Assembly (NCBI RefSeq): GCF_014649655.1
Contig: NZ_BMTL01000020.1
Span: 62,001-126,000 of the forward strand
Source of the DNA: Streptomyces humidus
GTDB taxonomy: Bacteria > Actinomycetota > Actinomycetes > Streptomycetales > Streptomycetaceae
Length of the DNA: 64,000 bases
Reading direction: 5' to 3'
Part shown: piece after piece, positions 8,250-17,555 of the stretch
How the letters are laid out: every line of letters starts with the position of its first letter
Numbering within the stretch: the stretch's first letter is position 1
Notes under the pieces: generated by a model
The model's input: only the letters and a program-made list of their open reading frames with translations
What the model was told of the DNA's origin: nothing
The model's database searches: none
Translations under genes and position numbers: made by a program

Positions 8250-9269
8250 ATGGACTTCGGACTTGTCCTCCAGACCGACCCCCCTGCATCCCGCGTCGTC
8301 GAGCTGATGAAGCGCGCCGAGGACAACGGCTTCACCCACGGCTGGACCTTCGACTCGGCCGTGCTCTGGCAGGAACCGTTCGTGATCTACAGCCAGATCC
8401 TGGCGAACACCAGCCGGCTGACGGTGGGCCCGATGGTCACCAACCCGGGCACCCGCACCTGGGAGGTCACCGCCTCCACCTTCGCCACCCTCAACGACAT
8501 GTTCGGCAACCGCACGGTCTGCGGCATCGGCCGCGGCGACTCCGCGATGCGCGTCGCGGGCCGCCACCCCAACACCCTCGCCCGGATCAGCGCGGCCATG
8601 AAGGTCATCCGGGCGCTCGGCTCGGGCCAGGAGGCGGACCTCGGCGGCACGGTCGTCAGGTTCCCCTGGATCAAGGAGGGCGCGCACCTCCCCGTCTGGA
8701 TGGCCGCGTACGGTCCCAAGGCGCTGAAGATGACCGGCGAGGAGGCCGACGGCTTCATCCTCCAGCTCGCCGACCTCTACCTCACCGAGTACATGGTGAA
8801 GGCCGTCAAGGACGCCGCCGTCGCCGCCGGCCGCGACCCCGCGGAGGTGAAGGTCTGCGTGGCGGCACCGGCGTACGTCACCGAGGACGACTCGCCCGAG
8901 GCGCTCGCCCACGCCCGCGAGCAGTGCCGCTGGTTCGGCGGCATGGTCGGCAACCACGTCGCCGACCTCGTCTCCAAGTACGGCGAGCACTCCGCCGCCG
9001 TCCCCGACGAACTCACCGACTACATCAAGTCCCGCGAAGGGTACGACTACTCGCACCACGGCCGGGCCGACAACCCCGACACCGCGTTCGTGCCCGACGA
9101 GATCGTCGACCGGTTCTGCCTGATCGGACCGGCCGAAAAGCACATCGAGAAGCTGACCGCGCTGCGCGCACTGGGCGTCGACCAGTTCGCCGTGTACGAC
9201 ATGCACGACGCGCGCGAGGCGACCATCGACGCCTACGGCACCACGGTGATCCCGGCCGTCAACGGCTGA
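8250..9269 (+). CDS. LLM-class F420- or flavin-dependent oxidoreductase
   Basis: 339-aa luciferase-like TIM barrel of the actinobacterial F420/FMN group (I recall the TIGR03842 subfamily). It begins MDFGLVLQTDPPASRVVELM. The cofactor-binding region VGPMVTNPGTRTWEVTAST and the loop GIGRGDSAMR are typical. It starts at ATG 8250, 6 nt after AAGGAG. It lies between dihydropyrimidinase and the permease on the same strand. No PydA or PreA-type dihydropyrimidine dehydrogenase is in the window, so this enzyme may perform the uracil/dihydrouracil redox step or another ring modification. That role is inference; the superfamily is clear. Confidence 0.85.
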   Translation: MDFGLVLQTDPPASRVVELMKRAEDNGFTHGWTFDSAVLWQEPFVIYSQILANTSRLTVGPMVTNPGTRTWEVTASTFATLNDMFGNRTVCGIGRGDSAMRVAGRHPNTLARISAAMKVIRALGSGQEADLGGTVVRFPWIKEGAHLPVWMAAYGPKALKMTGEEADGFILQLADLYLTEYMVKAVKDAAVAAGRDPAEVKVCVAAPAYVTEDDSPEALAHAREQCRWFGGMVGNHVADLVSKYGEHSAAVPDELTDYIKSREGYDYSHHGRADNPDTAFVPDEIVDRFCLIGPAEKHIEKLTALRALGVDQFAVYDMHDAREATIDAYGTTVIPAVNG

Positions 9270-9337
9270 CCCGGCCCGTCCCCAGGGGCCCGGCCACTCG
9301 CCCTCAGCAGCAACTCACCTTCCCCCCACTCCAGTTC

Positions 9338-9367
9338 TCCCCTCCTCCACCTCCCCGGAGGAGGGGA
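9338..9367 (+). terminator. Hairpin between the LLM oxidoreductase and permease genes
   Basis: TCCCCTCCTCC (9338-9348) pairs perfectly with GGAGGAGGGGA (9357-9367) around an 8-nt loop. It lies 69 nt after one stop and 54 nt before the next ATG, so it may terminate or attenuate read-through into the permease. The right arm is Shine-Dalgarno-like (GGAGG), so it could also hide a ribosome site. Confidence 0.55.
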
Positions 9368-9420
9368 CCCGGAGACCCGCACGGCCTTTCCGGATCCGCC
9401 CCTCTTTGATTGGCCTGCCC

Positions 9421-10959
<1,539 letters not shown>

Positions 10960-10973
10960 CGTGCGGCGCGAGA

Positions 10974-11007
10974 ACGGCCGCAGGAGCGATTCGGCTCCTG
11001 CGGCCGT
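10974..11007. terminator. Bidirectional terminator, 14-bp perfect stem
   Basis: ACGGCCGCAGGAGC (10974-10987) pairs perfectly with GCTCCTGCGGCCGT (10994-11007) around GATTCG. It sits between the permease stop (10959) and the convergent lipoprotein gene stop (11045), so it can serve both. Confidence 0.85.
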
Positions 11008-11044
11008 CGCGTCCCGCGGCCCGTGCGGTGCGCGGCGGGAGCGC

Positions 11045-11713
11045 TCAGCTCTTCCGGCCGTTCGACAGGGCGGCCACCGCTTCCTTGGCCGCCCTGATCG
11101 CGCCCTTGTTGATCTCGTCGGTGGCGGGCGCCTTCTTCGACTCGAAGTCGCTGCCGTTGTAGTTGACGACGACCAACGCGTTGGACACCCGGGCGATGAC
11201 GACGCCCTCACGGGTCTGCTGTTTGTCCTGCGTCGTCAGGTTGACCACCGAGTACGCCGCGTTCCCGAGCCCGGGCACCGCCCCGCCGCCGCTCTTCTCC
11301 TTGACGCGCTCCTCGTACGAACTGCGTGCCGCGTCGTCCGAGTCCGTGATCTCGAAGGAGATGTCCAGCCAGCGGTAGTCGTATCCCTTGAGCGCGTTCC
11401 ACGAGCAGGTGCGGCGCAGAGCGGTGTCCGTGGACGGGATCTCCTTGCCGGCCGTCTTGGCGCCCGGCACCAGCGTGGTGACCGTCTTCGCGGCCACACC
11501 GGCGCAGGGGGCGGGCGCGGCGCCGTACGTCTTGGAAACGGCCGTCGTGGACGGCTCGGACGTCTCCTCGGACCGGGTCTGCTGCGTGTCCTTGGCCGCG
11601 GTGTCCTGCGTCGCGGTGAGCGGTCCGGAGGTCAGCGCCCAGCCCGCGCAGGCGAGCACGGCCACGGGGGACAGGCGCGCGGTGAGGGCGAGCGGCAGCG
11701 GAAGAGAGCGCAC
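11045..11713 (-). CDS. DUF3558-like putative lipoprotein
   Basis: 222 aa. The first ~35 residues are a short export signal (VRSLPLPLALTARLSPVAVL) followed by a lipobox-like VLAC with Cys22, so it is probably a membrane-anchored lipoprotein. A Thr/Ser/Glu-rich linker follows, then a domain with two conserved cysteines (PAPCAGV, RRTCSWN) and a C-terminal RVSNALVVVNYNGSDF strand, the pattern of DUF3558 proteins. GTG 11713 places the signal at the terminus; the frame is open further upstream but that part is Arg/Pro-rich. It is convergent with the permease and has no obvious functional partner. Function unknown. Confidence 0.7.
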   Translation of the reverse strand: MRSLPLPLALTARLSPVAVLACAGWALTSGPLTATQDTAAKDTQQTRSEETSEPSTTAVSKTYGAAPAPCAGVAAKTVTTLVPGAKTAGKEIPSTDTALRRTCSWNALKGYDYRWLDISFEITDSDDAARSSYEERVKEKSGGGAVPGLGNAAYSVVNLTTQDKQQTREGVVIARVSNALVVVNYNGSDFESKKAPATDEINKGAIRAAKEAVAALSNGRKS

Positions 11714-12039
11714 GGCGCACTTTCGTGGGGGACGGTGCGGACGGGGTCCGCAGTGCGGACGGTGGACGCCAGTGTCACACGACTGTCTGCGGGGCGGAAG
11801 CGAAAACTCGCTGCGTGCACGCGCGGTGACGAAGGGCCGCGTCAATTCCACGGCATTGCAGGCCCATTGGCGCGTATGAGGAGAAAACGGGCCCGAAGGA
11901 CTCTTCGGTCCGGCCTGACGTCCCGCGGCCCCGACGACGGGCCGGAGCCGACGGGCGCCCCGGCGCGACGGTTGTGACGGTTGTGACGTCTCCCACCCGC
12001 TCTTGCCGGGGCGAGGACCGCCTGCCTACGTTCGGTCGC
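11714..12039. other. Intergenic region between divergent genes
   Basis: 326 nt with no convincing gene. It holds the leaders of the lipoprotein gene (minus) and the DUF6400-like gene (plus). Two perfect 9-bp direct repeats GACGGTTGT at 11967-11984 are followed by a third GACG, a plausible activator site about 20 nt upstream of the -35 box at 12003. Confidence 0.5.
12003..12032 (+). promoter_or_regulatory. Probable promoter for a leaderless transcript
   Basis: TTGCCG (12003-12008), an 18-nt spacer and TACGTT (12027-12032) resemble the main streptomycete sigma-factor consensus. The -10 box ends exactly 7 nt before ATG 12040, and there is no Shine-Dalgarno sequence, so transcription would start at or next to the A of the start codon. 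Confidence 0.55.
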
Positions 12040-12351
12040 ATGTCCACCCGTGACCGCGCCCTTCCGGGCGACCCCGACGAACCCGCCGCCGCGAGCCGGC
12101 CCGCGGAGCGGCCCGACGCCGTCCCCACGGTGGACCTGGCCGTCGACCTCGGCGCACACGAGATGCTCCGGCGCGCCCATGTCCTGGACGCTCTCGGCCC
12201 CGACTGGGACCCCGTCGCCGCGCTGCGGGGCGAGGAGGCCGCGTACGACCTGCTGTACTCCGGCCTCGACGCGGAGCAGCAGCGTGTGTACGACGAGCTG
12301 GTCTCGGCCGGTGTGCTCCCCTCGCGAGGAGACGGCCGTGCTGCCCCTTGA
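12040..12351 (+). CDS. DUF6400-like small protein
   Basis: 103 aa, cytoplasmic, acidic. After a Pro/Ala-rich 30 residues comes a conserved helical segment: HEMLRRAHVLDALGPDWDP, then GEEAAYDLLYSGLDAEQQRVYDEL. I recognise this as the DUF6400-type Streptomyces family; its function is unknown. The start at ATG 12040 fits a leaderless mRNA. Its end overlaps the zinc-ribbon gene at 12338 by 14 nt, so the two are probably co-translated. The pair lies just upstream of hypX and the hydrogenase operon. Confidence 0.75.
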   Translation: MSTRDRALPGDPDEPAAASRPAERPDAVPTVDLAVDLGAHEMLRRAHVLDALGPDWDPVAALRGEEAAYDLLYSGLDAEQQRVYDELVSAGVLPSRGDGRAAP

Positions 12352-12595
12352 CCCGCAGGCGGACGCGGGACGCCGCGCCTGGGTGGCCTGCCCGAACTGC
12401 GACGACCGCCGCGGATGCGCCCGTTGCGAGCAGGGCCGCACCTGCTCCGAGCACTGGCGCTACCTGCTCTCCCACGTCGGCAGCCTGCTCCACCTCCAGT
12501 GCCGGTCGTGCACCCACATCTGGGCCCACGAGACGCATTTCGGCGCCACCCGCACCCCCTGGGAGCGCATCACCAGCGGCCTGCGACGCCCCTGA
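12338..12595 (+). CDS. Small zinc-ribbon-like protein
   Basis: 85 aa from GTG 12338, 8 nt after GAGGA. It carries three cysteine pairs, CPNC, CARC and CRSC, plus a lone Cys in RTCSEHW and a terminal HIWAHETHFG, so it probably binds one or two zinc ions. Its start lies inside the end of the DUF6400-like gene, in another frame, indicating translational coupling. Function unknown; a link with hydrogenase maturation is suggested only by position (hypX begins 155 nt downstream). Confidence 0.72.
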   Translation: MLPLDPQADAGRRAWVACPNCDDRRGCARCEQGRTCSEHWRYLLSHVGSLLHLQCRSCTHIWAHETHFGATRTPWERITSGLRRP

Positions 12596-12657
12596 CCGCC
12601 GACGCGGGACGGTGGCCGTGAGGCCGGACGGCGGATCGACGCCCGCTTTCGGATGAC

Positions 12658-12688
12658 CGTGCCGCCTGCCGCCGGGGACGGCGGCACG
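12658..12688 (+). terminator. Hairpin between the zinc-ribbon gene and hypX
   Basis: CGTGCCGCC (12658-12666) pairs with GGCGGCACG (12680-12688), a 9-bp stem with a 13-nt loop. It is either a terminator of the upstream pair or a 5' leader structure of hypX. Confidence 0.45.
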
Positions 12689-12750
12689 CCGTGGCCGAGG
12701 ATCGCACCGGCGGCCCCTGCTGCCTGCCGTTCGTCCGCCCGGAGGCAGCC

Positions 12751-14493
12751 GTGCACATCCTGCTCCTTGCCAGTGCGTTCAACAGCCTGACCCAGCGCGT
12801 GCACGCCGAACTGCGCGACCACGGCCACCGGGTGGCGGTGGAACTCGCCCTGCCCGGCGGCTCGATGCCGGAGGCCGTACGGCGGCACGCACCGCAGCTC
12901 GTCGTCGCGCCGATGCTGAAGTCGGCGATTCCCGAGGAGGTCTGGGCGGCGTACCCCTGCTTCGTCGTCCATCCGGGGCCCGTGGGCGACCGTGGACCGT
13001 CCTCCCTGGACTGGGCGATCCACGAGGGCGCCGACGCATGGGGCGTCACCGTCCTGCAGGCCGACGCCGAGATGGACGCCGGCGACGTGTGGGCCACCGT
13101 GCCGTGCCGGCTTCCCGAGGTGTCCAAGAGCGAGCTGTACCGGGGCGAGATCGCCGACGCCGCACTCGAGGCCGTGCTGCTCGCGGTGGAGCGCTTCGCC
13201 GGTGGCGCCTACGTGCCGCGCGGGCAGGACGCGGACCGCGCGGCCGAGGCCCGCCTGCGCACACGTCCGTACATGGACCAGAGCGTCCGCCGGATCGACT
13301 GGTCCGAGGACTCCACGCGGACCGTCCTGCGCAAGCTGAGAGCGGCGGACTCGCAGCCCGGTGTGCTGGACACGCTGCTCGGCGGCGAGTGGTACCTGCA
13401 CGGCGGTCACCCCGAGGGCGTGCTGCGCGGCCGGCCCGGCGAGCTGCTGGCGACGCGGGCCGGGGCGATCTGCCGGGCCACCCGGGACGGCGCCGTGTGG
13501 ATTCCCGAACTGCGGCCCCGGCGCGAGACCGGTCGGCCCCCCACGTTCGGACTGCCCGCCGTACGGGCGCTGGGCGACCGGCTGCCGCCGCTGCCCGAGA
13601 AGCCCGCCCCCCGGTGGTCCGGCGCGGGGAACCGCGGCTGGGCGGACATCCGCTACCGGGAGGAGCGGAACGCGGGGTTCCTCTCGTTCTCCTTCCCCGG
13701 CGGCGCCATGAGCACCGGGCAGTGCCGGCGGCTGCTGGACGCCTACCGGGAAGCGTGCGGGCGCCCCACGTCGGTGCTGGTGCTGGGCGGCGAACGGGAC
13801 TTCTTCTGCAACGGGATCCACCTCGACGTCATCGAAGCGGCCGACGACCCCGCCGCCGAGTCCTGGGCGAACATCAACGCCATCGACGACCTGGTCGAGG
13901 CGGTCCTGACGACGACGGACCGGCTGGTGGTCTCGGCGGTCGCGGGCAACGCCGCCGCCGGCGGGGTCATGCTCGCCCTGGCGGCCGACGAGGTGTGGTG
14001 CCGCACGGGCGCCGTGCTGAACCCGCACTACCGCCTGATGGGCCTGTACGGCTCGGAGTACTGGACCCACACGCTGCCGCGCAGGGTGGGCCCCGGGACG
14101 GCCGAACGTCTCATGCGCGACGCGCTGCCGGTGAGCTCGGCGGGCGCCCTGCGCCTCGGGCTCGCCGACCGCGTGGTCGACAGCGCACCCGAAGGGTTCG
14201 CGCGCGAGGTCGCAGACCTGGCGGCGCGGCTGGCGGCACTGCCGGCGACCGCGTCCCGGATCGCCGCCAAGAAGGCGGCGCTGGACCGGCTGCAGAGCGT
14301 GACCCCGCTGGCCGGCTTCCGTGAGCGGGAGCTCACCCGGATGCGCCGCGCCTTCGACGACCCCGACGCCCCGTACCACACGCTGCGCCGTTCCTTCGTC
14401 CACAAGGAGAGGCCCCCGCGCACCCCGCCGCACCTCGGCCCGGCCGCGGTTGCGGGAACGGGTCCGGCCCCCTCTGCCGCCGGCATCACCTGA
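12751..14493 (+). CDS. hypX: Hydrogenase maturation protein HypX (HoxX)
   Basis: 580 aa. The N-terminal ~165 residues form a formyl-tetrahydrofolate-binding hydrolase/transferase domain, with HPGPVGDRGPSSLDWA and the following AWGVTVLQADAEMDAGDVWA. A linker resembling the C-terminal domain of methionyl-tRNA formyltransferase follows, then a crotonase (enoyl-CoA hydratase) domain from ~300 (GGERDFFCNGIHLDVIEAAD; AGNAAAGGVMLALAADEVW). Work on Ralstonia HypX shows it makes the active-site CO ligand from formyl groups via formyl-CoA, supporting hydrogenase assembly in air. GTG 12751, 5 nt after GGAGG, is preferred over GTG 12691. It heads the hydrogenase locus, 102 nt before the small-subunit gene. 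Confidence 0.9.
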   Translation: MHILLLASAFNSLTQRVHAELRDHGHRVAVELALPGGSMPEAVRRHAPQLVVAPMLKSAIPEEVWAAYPCFVVHPGPVGDRGPSSLDWAIHEGADAWGVTVLQADAEMDAGDVWATVPCRLPEVSKSELYRGEIADAALEAVLLAVERFAGGAYVPRGQDADRAAEARLRTRPYMDQSVRRIDWSEDSTRTVLRKLRAADSQPGVLDTLLGGEWYLHGGHPEGVLRGRPGELLATRAGAICRATRDGAVWIPELRPRRETGRPPTFGLPAVRALGDRLPPLPEKPAPRWSGAGNRGWADIRYREERNAGFLSFSFPGGAMSTGQCRRLLDAYREACGRPTSVLVLGGERDFFCNGIHLDVIEAADDPAAESWANINAIDDLVEAVLTTTDRLVVSAVAGNAAAGGVMLALAADEVWCRTGAVLNPHYRLMGLYGSEYWTHTLPRRVGPGTAERLMRDALPVSSAGALRLGLADRVVDSAPEGFAREVADLAARLAALPATASRIAAKKAALDRLQSVTPLAGFRERELTRMRRAFDDPDAPYHTLRRSFVHKERPPRTPPHLGPAAVAGTGPAPSAAGIT

Positions 14494-14595
14494 ACGGCCC
14501 CCGCTGCCGTCTCATCACGGCCGGACGGCTGCTACGAAGAAGATCGAGGGCCGAAACGCAGGCCTTCATCCCTTACCTCCCCAGGAGGCGGTCCC

Positions 14596-15669
14596 ATGAC
14601 TGAGGCGACGGCGAGGACGGTCGGCGCTGCGCCCGCCGAAGAGACACCCACGATCCACATTCTCTGGATCAACGCGGGGCTGAGCTGCGACGGCGACTCC
14701 GTCTCGTTGACGGCGGCCATGCAGCCGAGCATCGAGGAGATCGTGCTCGGCGTGCTGCCGGGGCTTCCGAAGATCGCCGTCCACTGGCCGCTCATCGACT
14801 TCGAATGCGGTCCGATCGGCGGCTCGGACACGTTCATCGAGTGGTTCTTCAAGGGGGAGCGGGGCGAGATCGACCCGTTCGTCCTGGTCGTCGAGGGTTC
14901 CATCCCCAACGAGGCGATCAAGCCCGAGGGCTACTGGTGCGGGTTCGGCGACAACCCGGAGACCGGCCAGCCGATCACCACCAGCGAGTGGATCGACCGG
15001 CTGGCGCCCAAGGCCCTGGCGGTCGTCGCGATCGGCACCTGCGCCACCTACGGCGGCATCCACGCCATGGCGGGCAACCCCACCGGCGCGATGGGCGTGC
15101 CGGACTACCTCGGCTGGGACTGGAAGTCCCACGCCGGCATCCCCATCGTGTGCGTGCCCGGCTGTCCCATCCAGCCCGACAACTTCTCCGAGACGCTCAC
15201 CTACCTGCTCTACCAGGCCACCGGCGCCGCGCCGATGATCCCGCTCGACGACAAGCTGCGGCCCACCTGGCTGTTCGGGGCCACCGTCCACGAGGGCTGC
15301 GACCGCGCGGGCTACTACGAACAGGGTGAGTTCGCCCTGTCGTACGACTCCCCGAAGTGCCTGGTCAAGCTGGGCTGCTGGGGCCCGGTCGTCAAGTGCA
15401 ACGTGCCCAAGCGCGGTTGGATGAACGGCATCGGCGGCTGCCCGAACGTCGGCGGCATCTGCATCGCCTGCACCATGCCGGGCTTCCCCGACAAGTTCAT
15501 GCCGTTCATGGACGAGCCCCCCGGCGCCAAGGTCTCCAGCACGGCCAGCGGCGCCTACGGGGCCGTCGTCCGCAAGCTGCGCTCGATCACGGCGAAGACG
15601 GTGGACAAGGAGCCCAGGTGGCGCCGTACCGGAGAGAAGATCACCACCGGCTACCGGCCGCCCTGGTGA
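14596..15669 (+). CDS. hhyS: [NiFe]-hydrogenase small subunit, group 1h-like
   Basis: 357 aa; carries the Fe-S relay of a high-affinity uptake hydrogenase. It begins after a short tail with HILWINAGLSCDGDSVS: Cys31 is followed by Asp34 where standard small subunits have a second Cys (CxxD), as in the Ralstonia actinobacterial-type enzyme. Other likely proximal ligands are Cys149 (GTCATYGG) and Cys190 (VPGCPIQP). Cysteines for the outer clusters follow in HEGCDRAG, SPKCLVKLGCWGP, CNVPKRGW, GGCPNVGG and CIACTMPG. There is no twin-Arg signal, so the enzyme should face the cytoplasm. GGAGG precedes ATG 14596 by 7 nt. The family oxidises atmospheric H2 in Streptomyces spores; group assignment is by motif recall. 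Confidence 0.92.
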   Translation: MTEATARTVGAAPAEETPTIHILWINAGLSCDGDSVSLTAAMQPSIEEIVLGVLPGLPKIAVHWPLIDFECGPIGGSDTFIEWFFKGERGEIDPFVLVVEGSIPNEAIKPEGYWCGFGDNPETGQPITTSEWIDRLAPKALAVVAIGTCATYGGIHAMAGNPTGAMGVPDYLGWDWKSHAGIPIVCVPGCPIQPDNFSETLTYLLYQATGAAPMIPLDDKLRPTWLFGATVHEGCDRAGYYEQGEFALSYDSPKCLVKLGCWGPVVKCNVPKRGWMNGIGGCPNVGGICIACTMPGFPDKFMPFMDEPPGAKVSSTASGAYGAVVRKLRSITAKTVDKEPRWRRTGEKITTGYRPPW

Positions 15670-15773
15670 CGCCCCGCCACGACTGACCCCGCACGTCCCC
15701 CACGACCGACCCGCTTCTGCTTCGCGCACCCCACAACCGAACCTCCCGCGCAACGAAGGGCACGGCAAAGACG

Positions 15774-17555
15774 ATGGCAACGACGAAGGCGGCCGGCGAC
15801 GGCAGCGGCCTGGTGGAGATGGCCTGGGACCCGATCACCCGGATCGTGGGCAGCCTGGGCATCCACACGAAGATCGACTTCAAGCAGAAGCGGGTCGCGG
15901 AGTGCTACAGCACCTCGTCGGTCTTCCGCGGCTACAGCGTCTTCATGCGCGGCAAGGACCCGCGCGACGCCCACTTCATCACCAGCCGCATCTGCGGGAT
16001 CTGCGGCGACAACCACGCCACCTGCTCGGTGTACGCGCAGAACATGGCGTACGGCGTGAAGCCCCCGAACCTCGCCGAATGGATCATCAACCTCGGCGAG
16101 TCCGCGGAGTACATGTTCGACCACAACATCTTCCAGGAGAACCTGGTCGGGGTCGACTACTGCGAGAAGATGGTCAGGGAGACCAACCCCGGCGTCCTCG
16201 CACTCGCCGAGCGCACCGAGGCCCCGCACGCGGCCGAGCACGGCTACCGCACCATCGCCGACATCATGCGCTCGCTGAACCCCCTCGAAGGGGAGTTCTA
16301 CCGCGAGGCCCTCCAGGTCAGCCGCTACACCCGCGAGATGTTCTGCCTGATGGAGGGCCGCCATGTGCACCCCTCCACCCTCTACCCGGGCGGCGTCGGC
16401 ACCATCGCCTCCGTGCAGCTCTTCACCGACTACCTCAGCCGGCTGATGCGCTACGTCGAGTTCATGAAGCGCGTTGTGCCCCTGCACGACGACCTGTTCG
16501 ACTTCTTCTACGAGGCGCTGCCCGGCTACGAGGAAGTGGGCCGCCGCCGTGTCCTGCTCGGCTGCTGGGGAGCGCTGAACGACCCGGAGTACTGCGACTT
16601 CACCTACGCCAACATGACGGACTGGGGCCGGCGGATGTTCGTCACGCCCGGCATCGTCGTCGACGGCAAGCTGGTCACCAACGACCTCACCGAGATCAAC
16701 CTCGGCATCCGCATCCTGCTGGGCAGCTCCTACTACGAGGACTGGCGGGGCCAGGAGCAGTTCGTCACCCATGACCCGCTGGGCAACCCGGTGGACCCGC
16801 GCCACCCGTGGAACCAGCACACCATCCCCGCCCCGCAGAAGCGGGACTTCGACGACAAGTACAGCTGGGTCATGTCCCCGCGCTGGTTCGACGGCAAGGA
16901 CCACCTCGCCCTGGACACCGGAGGCGGCCCCATCGCCCGCCTGTGGTCCACCGCCCTGTCCGGACTCGTCGACATCGGCTACGTCAAGGCCACCGGGCAC
17001 AGCGTGGTCATCAACCTGCCGCGCACCATGACCAAGCCGGAGACCACCTTCGAGTGGAACATCCCGAAGTGGTCCAACGCGCTGGAGCGCAACCGCGCGC
17101 GCACCTACTTCCAGGCGTACTCCGCCGCCGTCGCGCTGCACTTCGCGGAGAAGGGCCTGGAGGAGGTCCGCGCCGGACGCACCCAGACCTGGGAGAAGTT
17201 CGAGGTGCCCCAGGAGGGCATCGGCGTCGGTTTCACCGAGGCGGTCCGTGGAGTCCTCTCCCACCACATGGTGATCCGGGACGGAAAGATCGCCAACTAC
17301 CACCCCTACCCGCCCACCCCCTGGAACGCCAGCGTCCGCGACTCCTACGGCACCCCGGGCCCGTACGAGGACGCAGTGCAGAACACCCCGATCTTCGAGG
17401 AGAACACCCCGGACGACTTCAAGGGCATCGACATCATGCGCGCCGTCCGCAGCTTCGACCCCTGTCTTCCCTGCGGCGTCCACATGTACGTCGGCGGCGG
17501 CAAGACGGTGAAGTCGATGCACGTGCCCACCGGCCTGAGCGGACTGGGCGGATGA
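15774..17555 (+). CDS. hhyL: [NiFe]-hydrogenase large subunit, group 1h-like
   Basis: 593 aa; holds the NiFe(CN)2CO active site. The L1 motif RICGICGDNHATC supplies Cys74 and Cys77; the L2 motif DPCLPCGVH supplies Cys564, Cys567 and His570. A further 23 residues follow His570 (starting MYVGGGKTVK), in the position of the peptide that maturation proteases normally remove. The protein starts at ATG 15774, 104 nt after hhyS, behind a weak GAAGGG site. The stop overlaps the ATG of the NifU-like gene (ATGA), so at least eight downstream genes may be translated in series. The maturation protease is encoded at 20872. Confidence 0.93.
   Translation: MATTKAAGDGSGLVEMAWDPITRIVGSLGIHTKIDFKQKRVAECYSTSSVFRGYSVFMRGKDPRDAHFITSRICGICGDNHATCSVYAQNMAYGVKPPNLAEWIINLGESAEYMFDHNIFQENLVGVDYCEKMVRETNPGVLALAERTEAPHAAEHGYRTIADIMRSLNPLEGEFYREALQVSRYTREMFCLMEGRHVHPSTLYPGGVGTIASVQLFTDYLSRLMRYVEFMKRVVPLHDDLFDFFYEALPGYEEVGRRRVLLGCWGALNDPEYCDFTYANMTDWGRRMFVTPGIVVDGKLVTNDLTEINLGIRILLGSSYYEDWRGQEQFVTHDPLGNPVDPRHPWNQHTIPAPQKRDFDDKYSWVMSPRWFDGKDHLALDTGGGPIARLWSTALSGLVDIGYVKATGHSVVINLPRTMTKPETTFEWNIPKWSNALERNRARTYFQAYSAAVALHFAEKGLEEVRAGRTQTWEKFEVPQEGIGVGFTEAVRGVLSHHMVIRDGKIANYHPYPPTPWNASVRDSYGTPGPYEDAVQNTPIFEENTPDDFKGIDIMRAVRSFDPCLPCGVHMYVGGGKTVKSMHVPTGLSGLGG

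Noticed and set aside
14596-15669. Membrane-bound, Tat-exported hydrogenase.
   Set aside because: No twin-arginine motif or C-terminal anchor in the small subunit, and no cytochrome b gene in the locus.
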